Shown here one piece after another: positions 1 to 6,500 of a DNA stretch of 11,266 bases. This DNA is from Chlorobiota bacterium. Lineage in GTDB: Bacteria > Bacteroidota > Bacteroidia > Bacteroidales > B39-G9. The stretch spans positions 1 through 11,266 of the forward strand of contig DAOVJU010000056.1 in assembly GCA_030632095.1 (NCBI GenBank). Reading direction: 5' to 3'. The number at the start of each line of letters is the position of its first letter. The stretch's first letter is position 1. The position numbers were made by a program, and so were the translations under genes. Below the pieces are notes generated by a model. That model saw only the letters and a program-made list of their open reading frames with translations. It did no database searches and was not told where the DNA came from.

Positions 1-192
1 AGAGGTAAATGCCTGCATTTCGGCATGGGCAGTTACATCATTCAAGGTTTCAACAAGGTTATGTGCCCTTGCAATTATTTTATTGTTTGAAACAATTACA
101 GCACCAATTGGAACTTCCTCCTTTTCAAATGCTCTATTTGCTTCATGAAGGGCTTGCTTCATAAAATACTCATCAGTAAATATCTCAATCAT
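1..192 (-). CDS. tadA: tRNA-specific adenosine deaminase TadA, N-terminal part (runs off window)
   Basis: TadA deaminates adenosine-34 to inosine in the anticodon of tRNA-Arg(ACG), a zinc-dependent hydrolytic reaction in the cytoplasm. Reading the minus strand from ATG at 192-190 gives 64 codons without a stop up to the window edge. Visible landmarks are the PIGAV segment at residues 28-32 and the zinc/catalytic HAEM segment at residues 56-59, where His is a zinc ligand and Glu the proton shuttle. This spacing fits TadA (His57/Glu59 in E. coli). The PCxxC zinc motif and the rest of the protein lie outside the window. The gene is transcribed away from element 1 and aspS. A related cytidine/guanine deaminase cannot be fully excluded from 64 residues, but the HAEM context and the very short N-terminus favour TadA. 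Confidence 0.88.
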   Translation of the reverse strand, partial: MIEIFTDEYFMKQALHEANRAFEKEEVPIGAVIVSNNKIIARAHNLVETLNDVTAHAEMQAFTS

Positions 193-367
193 AATTACAC
201 CGGAAATTTTGCATTATAAAAACATAGCTTCGCAAATTAATTAAAAATCTATGAAGTACTCTGATAACTGCTTACAGTTTGTTACATTCGCAATTTATTA
301 AATTATACGTTCAACTGAAGTTTCATAATGCTTTAATTGTTGATTTTTAATTTTGTAGTAAAAATGT
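193..367. other. gene-free region between tadA and element 1
   Basis: This is an AT-rich stretch of 175 bp with stops in all frames and no RNA gene that I can recognise. It must hold the tadA promoter (minus strand) and could hold a promoter reading towards element 1 and aspS. No stable GC-rich hairpin is visible. Confidence 0.6.
348..355 (+). promoter_or_regulatory. possible Bacteroidota -7 box (TAATTTTG)
   Basis: TAATTTTG matches the TAnnTTTG consensus of the primary sigma factor in Bacteroidota. The -33 region is poor: only a TTTC at 321-324, with spacing longer than usual. The box lies 13 bp outside the left edge of element 1, so it could drive the four-helix-bundle gene and perhaps aspS. 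Such matches are common by chance in AT-rich DNA. Confidence 0.2.
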
Positions 368-371
368 AAAA

Positions 372-413
372 CTTAGTTATTAGTTTATTAGTCTTTAGTT
401 ATAGTTTATTAGT
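372..413 (+). repeat. two 21-bp tandem units in the left arm of element 1
   Basis: Units at 372-392 and 393-413 are near-copies of a 21-bp sequence with the core TTAGTTATAGTTTATTAGT. The same unit occurs three times in the left arm of element 2. The right arm contains it in inverted and more degenerate form. Confidence 0.8.
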
Positions 414-449
414 TAATGGTTTTTGTTTCAATAGTTATAGATAATCATA

Positions 450-839
450 ATGGCAACAGGTTTAGATAATCTCAGAATTTATAAGTTAGCAGAGGACTTA
501 GAGATTGAGACTCATAAAATAACAAAGCGTTTTCCAAAAGATGAAATATTCAGAAGTGTTGATCAATTAAGAAGATCATCAGCCTCAGTTTCAAATAATA
601 TAGCTGAAAGTTATCATAAGACAACATTAAAGGAAAAAACAAGGTTTTTAAATATTGCCAAAGGCGAAGCTGAAGAAACAAAAAGAGGTATTCTTAGATC
701 AGCCAGAAAGAACTTTATTCCTGAAGATGATGCAATAAGAATTGCGGATAGATATACCATACTTTTAAAAAGCACAAGTGCTTATATCCGTTTTCTTAAT
801 TTTAACGAACTTAATAAGAGTAGTCATAAGAACAAATAA
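450..839 (+). CDS. four-helix-bundle protein (23S rRNA intervening-sequence protein family)
   Basis: The product is a 129-residue soluble, mostly helical and charged protein without signal peptide or membrane segment. It fits the S23/IVP four-helix-bundle family, first seen as the ORF inside intervening sequences of some 23S rRNA genes and related in fold to the Avd protein of diversity-generating retroelements. Family marks are an N-terminal helix (residues 5-27), the FPKDE turn (28-32), QLRRSSASVSNNIAES (39-54), and a third helix containing KGEAEETKRGI. Length is normal for the family and the gene appears intact. Its biochemical role is unknown; homologues form small oligomers and may bind nucleic acid. 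It is not inside an rRNA gene here but sits alone between inverted repeat arms. ATG at 450 is chosen because the same start and following 11 codons are conserved in element 2. No Shine-Dalgarno sequence is visible. Confidence 0.85.
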   Translation: MATGLDNLRIYKLAEDLEIETHKITKRFPKDEIFRSVDQLRRSSASVSNNIAESYHKTTLKEKTRFLNIAKGEAEETKRGILRSARKNFIPEDDAIRIADRYTILLKSTSAYIRFLNFNELNKSSHKNK

Positions 840-871
840 ACTGAATAACTATAACAAGTAACTAAAAAACT

Positions 872-899
872 AAAAACCATTAACTAACAAACTAATAAC
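872..899 (-). repeat. right inverted arm of element 1
   Basis: Read on the minus strand this contains GTTATTAGTTTGTTAGTT followed by AATGGTTTTT. It repeats, in inverted orientation, the left-arm sequence at 402-424 (22 of 23 positions over 872-894). The part at 876-899 matches the right arm of element 2 (2929-2952) at 23 of 24 positions. Bases 841-871 continue with more degenerate copies of the same motif at roughly 21-bp spacing. Confidence 0.75.
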
Positions 900-979
900 C
901 AAAATATTCTGCCAAAAAAGAATGAATATTGGAATTAAGATACTTTAAATATTTATTGTTATTCCTTAAATTAAGAAAA

Positions 980-2749
980 ATGTACAGGACACATACTTGT
1001 GGTGAACTAACAGCAAAAAACATTGATCATGTAGTTACTTTAAGTGGCTGGATTCAAAAAATGAGAAAATTAGGCGGTATGACTTTTATTGATATACGCG
1101 ACAGGTACGGTATTACACAACTTGTTTTTGATGAAGCACAAAACCCTGAATTATGCAGGAAAGCTGATGAACTTGGGCGTGAATTTGTTATTAAAGTTAC
1201 AGGTAAAATAATTGAAAGAAGTAATAAAAACAAAAAAATACCAACCGGAGATATCGAAATTTTGGTTTCAGAATTATTGGTTTTAAGTAAATCGGAAATA
1301 CCACCTTTTACAATTGAAGAAGAAACCGATGGCGGCGATGAATTGCGCATGAAATACAGGTATCTTGACCTGAGAAGAAACCCGGTGAAAAGGAATATTG
1401 AGTTAAGGCACAGAATGGCCAGGGAAGTTAGAAATTATCTTGATTTGCTACAATTTGTTGAAATTGAAACTCCGGTTTTGATAAAATCTACTCCCGAAGG
1501 AGCCAGGGATTTTGTTGTTCCGTCAAGAATGAACCAGGGTGAATTTTATGCCTTACCACAATCGCCACAGGTATTCAAGCAACTTTTAATGATTTCCGGA
1601 TTTGACCGATATTATCAGATTGTAAAGTGTTTTCGCGATGAAGATTTAAGAGCAGACAGGCAACCTGAATTTACACAAATTGACTGTGAAATGTCTTTTG
1701 TAGGCCAGGATGATGTTTTAGCAATTTTTGAGGAAATGACAAAGCATCTGTTTAAACAAGTTAAAGACATTCAATTAAATCATAATTTCCCAAAAATCTC
1801 ATATGAACAGGCCATGCACGAATATGGCACCGACAAACCTGATATCCGGTTTGAAATGAAAATAAATGAACTTACTGACATTGCCAAAGGAAAAGATTTC
1901 AATGTTTTTAATAATGCTGAATATATTGGTGCAATATGTGCATGTGGTTGCGCTGAATATTCAAGAAAACAACTGGATGCATTGACAAAGTTTGTTCAGA
2001 AACCCCAGATTGGAGCAAAAGGATTAGTCTATATAAAATTAAATGAAGATGGTTCTATAAAATCATCAATTAATAAATTTTATACTTCTTATGAGTTGCA
2101 AAAATGGGCTGAAATTTTAAATGCCCAAAAGGGGGACTTAATATTAATACTTGCAGGTGAAAAAGAAAATACTTTAAATGCACTCTCCGAATTACGCCTT
2201 GAAATGGGCGAAAGATTGGGGTTGAGAAATAAAAACCGGTTTACCCCGCTTTGGATAGTTGATTTTCCGCTTCTTGAATGGGATGAAGAAACCGGACGGT
2301 TTTATGCTATGCACCATCCTTTTACAATGCCCAAAAAAGAAGATATGCATTTACTGGACACTGAACCTGCAAAAGTCAGGGCTAATGCTTACGACCTGGT
2401 AATTAACGGAATTGAAATTGGCGGTGGTTCATTACGGATTTATGATACTGACATGCAAAAAAACATGTTCAAATATTTAGGTTTTACCCAGGCAGAAGCG
2501 GATGAACAATTCGGGTTTTTAATGGATGCCTTTAAATATGGTGCCCCGCCACATGGTGGCATAGCGCTGGGATTTGACAGACTGGTTTCACTATTTGCCG
2601 GATTAGATAGCATTAGAGACGTTATTGCATTTCCAAAAAATAATTCAGGGAGGGATGTTATGATTGATTCACCTTCTGCTGTTTCAGAAGAGCAATTGAA
2701 AGAATTGAATTTGAAAGTGATATACAATCCAAAACCAAATAAGATATAA
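980..2749 (+). CDS. aspS: aspartyl-tRNA synthetase
   Basis: This class IIb synthetase charges tRNA-Asp with aspartate using ATP, in the cytoplasm. The 589-residue product has the bacterial layout: an OB-fold anticodon domain (about 1-110), a catalytic core, and the GAD insertion (roughly 290-410). Motif 1 ends at ETPVL (163-167) and is followed by TPEGARDF (171-178). Motif 2 is FRDEDLRADRQPEF (218-231) and motif 3 is GIALGFDRL (527-535) with the ATP-contacting Arg534. Residue 31 is Leu, where non-discriminating AspRS enzymes usually have His, so an Asp-specific enzyme is likely (inference). Start: ATG at 980 gives the usual MYRTHTCGEL beginning. An in-frame TTG at 929 would add 17 atypical residues and was not used. 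The gene sits between the two repeat cassettes; element 2 begins directly at its stop codon. Confidence 0.97.
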   Translation: MYRTHTCGELTAKNIDHVVTLSGWIQKMRKLGGMTFIDIRDRYGITQLVFDEAQNPELCRKADELGREFVIKVTGKIIERSNKNKKIPTGDIEILVSELLVLSKSEIPPFTIEEETDGGDELRMKYRYLDLRRNPVKRNIELRHRMAREVRNYLDLLQFVEIETPVLIKSTPEGARDFVVPSRMNQGEFYALPQSPQVFKQLLMISGFDRYYQIVKCFRDEDLRADRQPEFTQIDCEMSFVGQDDVLAIFEEMTKHLFKQVKDIQLNHNFPKISYEQAMHEYGTDKPDIRFEMKINELTDIAKGKDFNVFNNAEYIGAICACGCAEYSRKQLDALTKFVQKPQIGAKGLVYIKLNEDGSIKSSINKFYTSYELQKWAEILNAQKGDLILILAGEKENTLNALSELRLEMGERLGLRNKNRFTPLWIVDFPLLEWDEETGRFYAMHHPFTMPKKEDMHLLDTEPAKVRANAYDLVINGIEIGGGSLRIYDTDMQKNMFKYLGFTQAEADEQFGFLMDAFKYGAPPHGGIALGFDRLVSLFAGLDSIRDVIAFPKNNSGRDVMIDSPSAVSEEQLKELNLKVIYNPKPNKI

Positions 2750-2752
2750 AAA

Positions 2753-2815
2753 CTTAGTTATTGGTTTATTAGTTTTTAGTTACAGTTTATTAGTTTGCAG
2801 TTATAGTTTATTAGT
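2753..2815 (+). repeat. three 21-bp tandem units in the left arm of element 2
   Basis: Units at 2753-2773, 2774-2794 and 2795-2815 are exactly 21 bp each. All end in GTTTATTAGT and differ mainly in their first 11 bases. They are homologous to the two units at 372-413. The array begins four bases after the aspS stop codon, so it also forms the start of the aspS 3' untranslated region. Confidence 0.85.
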
Positions 2816-2837
2816 TTTATAGTTTAAGTTTATCATT

Positions 2838-2936
2838 ATGGCAACAGGATTAGAAAATCTTTGGATATACAAATTAGCAGAGGGTTTAAGAACAAATAAA
2901 CTAAATAACTATTCCGATAATTATCGGAACCATTAA
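2838..2936 (+). pseudogene. remnant of four-helix-bundle gene, internally deleted
   Basis: From ATG at 2838 the first 15 residues (MATGLENLWIYKLAE) match the intact protein at 450 at 13 of 15 positions. After GCAGAGG (2877-2883) the sequence jumps to the equivalent of position 827 in element 1, which is the very end of the gene, and now in a different reading frame. The frame runs 17 further codons and stops at TAA 2934-2936, giving a 32-residue peptide. It lacks the QLRR...NNIAE core and nearly all four helices, so it cannot have the family's fold. Whether the short peptide is translated is unknown. Confidence 0.75.
2912..2929. repeat. 18-bp perfect palindrome in the right arm of element 2
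   Basis: TTCCGATAATTATCGGAA is identical to its own reverse complement. It lies 30 bp upstream of the ruvA start and stands where element 1 has an unrelated stretch of about 24 bp (850-875). It may be a protein-binding site, a hairpin in the ruvA leader transcript, or a dispersed palindromic repeat. No T-run follows directly, so it is not a typical terminator. Confidence 0.8.
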
Positions 2937-2952
2937 CTAAAAAACTAATAAC
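2929..2952 (-). repeat. right inverted arm of element 2
   Basis: This agrees with element 1 positions 876-899 at 23 of 24 bases. Read in reverse it resembles the 21-bp units of its own left arm (GTTATTAGTTTTTTAGTT). It ends only seven bases before the ruvA start codon. Confidence 0.75.
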
Positions 2953-2959
2953 AAAAATA

Positions 2960-3541
2960 ATGTACGAATTCATTAAAGGAAACCTCACGGAAATAAATCC
3001 TGCTTTTGTAATAATTGAATCAAACGGGATTGGATATTTCATAAATATTTCCTTAAACACTTACTCAAAAATTAATAAATTAAAGGAATGCAACGTATTT
3101 CTTCATCAGGTTGTAAGAGAAGATGCTCTTATTTTATTTGGATTTTTCGACAAAGTTGAGCGTGAAGTGTTCAGGCAATTAATTTCAGTTAGTGGTGTGG
3201 GTCCTAATACAGCGAGAATGATGTTATCGTCAATGACTGCTGAAGAAATTCAGCTTGCAATATTGCATAACGATGTAATGCTGTTAAAAAGCATAAAAGG
3301 CATTGGTACCAAAACTGCACAAAGAATTATTCTGGATTTAAAAGATAAATTAATTAAGCTCGATAAAACTGAAGAAATATTTGTTTCTGAAAGCAATAGA
3401 ATTAAAGAAGAAGCGTTATCAGCATTAGAAATTCTTGGCTTTTCTAAAAATTCGGCCGAAAAAGTAATCAGTAAAGTATATATTGAGAATAACGACCTTA
3501 CAGTTGAAGAGTTAATTAAACTAGTGCTAAAACAATTATAG
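2960..3541 (+). CDS. ruvA: Holliday junction DNA helicase subunit RuvA
   Basis: RuvA binds four-way Holliday junctions as a tetramer and loads the RuvB motor for branch migration in recombinational repair. The 193-residue product has the family's three domains: an N-terminal OB fold (about 1-63), two helix-hairpin-helix motifs, GVGPNTA (79-85) and GIGTKTAQRI (114-123), and a C-terminal RuvB-contacting helical domain (about 145-193). The acidic-pin pair appears as Glu54-Asp55 in VREDA, matching Glu55/Asp56 of E. coli. Length is normal. ATG at 2960 gives the standard start MYEFIKG. The whole leader back to aspS is element 2, so any promoter of its own would lie in or across that element. sprA follows within 16-103 bp depending on its true start, so the two are probably co-transcribed. 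Confidence 0.97.
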   Translation: MYEFIKGNLTEINPAFVIIESNGIGYFINISLNTYSKINKLKECNVFLHQVVREDALILFGFFDKVEREVFRQLISVSGVGPNTARMMLSSMTAEEIQLAILHNDVMLLKSIKGIGTKTAQRIILDLKDKLIKLDKTEEIFVSESNRIKEEALSALEILGFSKNSAEKVISKVYIENNDLTVEELIKLVLKQL

Positions 3542-3557
3542 ATACTACCAGGAATCA

Positions 3558-6500
3558 TTGAAAAATAAATTATTAAGCTATATACAACTTTATAATTATT
3601 TGATTTGTAATAGCAATGCGCAAAAACTATCTGCAAATCAAGCATTGAAAAGCTATATCCGTATCCTAGGTATATTTTCTCTTATAATTTCTATTTCCAG
3701 CGCAGGATTTGGAAATCAAAATCATTTAAATAAAACCGGTTTGTTGAATAAGCCATTTGACAATTTTCTGCAAATTAAAGAGTTAGATGATACAACAACA
3801 ACTGATTCGGTAAAATTACCATTCCCTTTCGAAGATGAACCTTCATTTCCATATTATCAGGAAAGCGCTCATTCTCCCCTGTTTCTTAACAAGCCTTCAA
3901 ATATTACTTCTGAGATACAATATAATCCTGAAACCGGCCAGTATGAATTTATTCAAAAAATGGGAAATCTTAATTACAGGCCAACAGGAACCATGAGCTT
4001 TGAAGATTACCGGAAATATGATTTTGATAATGCTTTACAGAACTATTGGCAACAAAGGTTCAGGAGTGAAAGCTTTGAACACCAGGGTAAATTAATACCA
4101 AAATTATATGTAGGCAGTGAAGTATTCGAAACAATTTTTGGAAGCAATACCATTGATATTAAACCACAAGGTTCTGCCGAATTAATATTTGGCGTAGTAA
4201 CCAATAAGGTTGATAATACTATGTTGCCTGTAAAACAGCAAAAAAATACTACCTTCGATTTTAAGGAAAAAATACAAATGAATGTTACCGGTAAAATTGG
4301 TGACAATTTGCAACTTGGTATCAATTACGACACGGAGGCCACATTTGAGTTCGAAAATAAAACCAACCTGAAGTTTGAAGGAAAAGAAGATGATATAATT
4401 AAAAAAATTGAAGCCGGTGATGTTACAATGCCATTAACAGGTTCTTTAATTTCCGGGAGCCAAACTCTTTTTGGCTTTTTAACTGAATTGCAGTTTGGAA
4501 AATTATCCGTCACTTCAGTTTTTTCACAGCAAAAAGGTGAAACTTCGGTAATTGAAGTAGAAGGCGGGGCGCAACGAAACGACTTTGAACTTTATGCAGA
4601 TGAATACGATGCGAACAGGCACTTTTTCCTGGCCCATTATTTTAAAGACACTTATGAGCAAAGTTTAAACCAGTTACCACAAATACGATCGGGCCTTAAT
4701 ATTACCCGAATTGAAGTCTGGATAACCAATAAGCGTGGTAATTTTGAAAAAGCACGAAATATCATTGCTTTTCAGGATTTGGCTGAAACGAATTATTCTT
4801 ATCCATATGATATTGATGATTCATATAAAGATAATATTTTCGCAAGCAATTTTATAAAGCCAACACCTGGATTTACTACTTACTATCCTACAGATTCTAT
4901 TAATAATCTGGAAGAAAAAATTGTGTTTGAATATATTCGCGAACTCGATACATTAAATTCTTACATGTCAACATTTGCGGTTGATAATTTTGTAGGTGGA
5001 CAGGATTATGAAATGTTAGAAAGCGCCCGTTTGTTAGATCCTTCTGAATATTCGGTGAATAATGCTTTGGGTTATATCTCGCTTAACCAGGCATTAAATG
5101 CTGACGAAATACTGGCAGTTGCATACGAATATACAATGAATGGAAAAACATACAAGGTTGGTGAGTTGTCTACCGATGGTATTGAAGCGCCTAAAACGCT
5201 TGTAGTTAAGTTATTAAAAGGCACAAACTTATCACCCAGGTTTAATACCTGGGATTTAATGATGAAAAATGTTTATGCTATTGGTGGTTACCAGATAAAA
5301 CCAACCGATTTCAAATTTGACATTCTCTATTATGATGATGAAACAGGAACACCACTGACAACACTTAAAGAAAGCGTGATAGCAAATGACCGGTTATTAC
5401 ATGTTATGCAACTGGATAATTTAACATCAACCGGATCAAGGACCAATAAAGGAGACAATGTTTTTGATTTTATCGAAAACGTAACCATTGATACCCGAAA
5501 AGGAAGAATCTTTTTTCCTGAACTACAGCCCTTCGGAAAAGACTTTGAAGAAGAATTTGATGATAAAGACATTGCTGAAAAATATGTTTACCAGGAATTG
5601 TATGATACCACGCAAAGCGCTGCACGACAAATTGCAGAGAAGAATAAATTTATCCTTAAAGGTGAATACCAGTCATCTTCAAGTAATGAAATTTCATTAA
5701 ATGCTTTTAATATACCACGAGGTTCGGTTAATGTTACTGCTAATGGCAGGACATTGGTTGAAAATCAGGACTATACAGTAGACTATATGTTGGGCCGGGT
5801 AAAAATACTTGATCAGGGATTGTTGGCTTCAGGTATTCCTATACAGGTTTCCCTGGAAAGTAATACCTTGTTTAGCATGCAGTCAAAATCGCTGGTTGGG
5901 ACACATCTCGATTACCGTTTTAATGAGGATATGCAAATTGGTGCTACTATTATGAACCTTACTGAAAAACCAATCACGAAAAAGGTAAACATAGGCGAGG
6001 AACCAATATCAAATACCATTTGGGGGTTTAATGGTTCGTTCCGGAAAGAAGTTCCTTTTTTAACACGGCTGATTGACCGGATGCCACTCCTGGAAACCAA
6101 AGAAATGTCGATGATTACCATTAATGGTGAATTTGCCCATTTAATTCCCGGACACTCAAAAGCGCTGGAAAAAGAAGGTGTATCATATATTGACGACTTT
6201 GAGGGCAGTAAATCTACCATTAACATTAAAAGCCCTGAACTTTGGTTTTTAGCCAGTACCCCGCAAGGGCAAACAGATGATCTATTCCCGGAAGGTGATA
6301 AAAGAGGTAACCTGGAAATGGGTTTCAACAGGGCAAAGCTTGCCTGGTACAGGATTGATCCCTTGTTTACCGAACGTAATTCCCCGGTTGATGTTGAATT
6401 GCAATCAAACCCTAATGTTTACAGGGTTGAAGAGCAGGACCTGTTTCCATTCCGTGAAACGCAAAGTGGTATTCCAACCAATATACCGGTACTTAATGTA

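Larger units (their letters stand above)
368..904 (+). mobile_element. element 1: repeat-bounded cassette carrying a four-helix-bundle gene
   Basis: Edges were set by comparison with element 2 (2750-2957). Both begin with AAAACTTAGTTATT, carry a gene starting ATGGCAACAGG, share TAAGAACAAATAAACT near its end, and finish with ACTAATAAC followed by A residues. The two ends are inverted relative to each other: 402-424 and the reverse complement of 872-894 agree at 22 of 23 positions, including an exact 16-bp stretch (409-424 against 872-887). The outer 376-391 also resembles the right end read in reverse. Short A-runs flank both ends in direct orientation and could be a target duplication or simply A-rich targets. 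The only gene inside is the four-helix-bundle protein; no transposase or integrase is present. Calling it mobile is inference from two copies in 3 kb, the inverted ends, and the internally deleted second copy. Exact ends are uncertain by a few bases. Confidence 0.55.
2750..2957 (+). mobile_element. element 2: miniature, internally deleted copy of the cassette
   Basis: About 208 bp filling the whole gap between aspS and ruvA. Its left arm (2750-2837), the first 15 codons of the four-helix-bundle gene, a short piece of that gene's 3' end (TAAGAACAAATAAACT, starting at 2887) and the right arm (2929-2952) all correspond in order to element 1. About 331 bp matching 496-826 of element 1 are missing. 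This is the structure expected of a MITE-like derivative of a longer parent. It differs from element 1 in having three rather than two 21-bp units and an 18-bp perfect palindrome in the right arm, so it probably derives from a sister copy rather than from element 1 itself. Mobility is inferred. Confidence 0.6.

Noticed and set aside
372..413. CRISPR-like array in the 21-bp repeats
   Set aside because: Units are directly adjacent with no spacers, too few, and paired with inverted copies at the other end of the element; no cas gene is present.
450..839. Avd of a diversity-generating retroelement
   Set aside because: No reverse transcriptase, template repeat or variable-repeat target gene is present; the sequence fits the stand-alone IVP group better.
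368..904. 23S rRNA intervening sequence with its ORF
   Set aside because: No rRNA sequence flanks the cassette; neighbours are tadA and aspS.
929..979. In-frame TTG at 929 as the aspS start, adding 17 residues
   Set aside because: The added residues are low-complexity and unlike AspRS, while ATG 980 gives the standard MYRTHTCGEL beginning and a normal length.
2912..2936. The palindrome as an aspS terminator
   Set aside because: It is perfectly self-complementary without a proper loop and is not followed by a T-run.
3250..3645. 131-codon minus-strand open frame across the ruvA end and the sprA start
   Set aside because: It overlaps ruvA coding sequence, has Ser/Leu-rich shadow composition and no recognisable motif.
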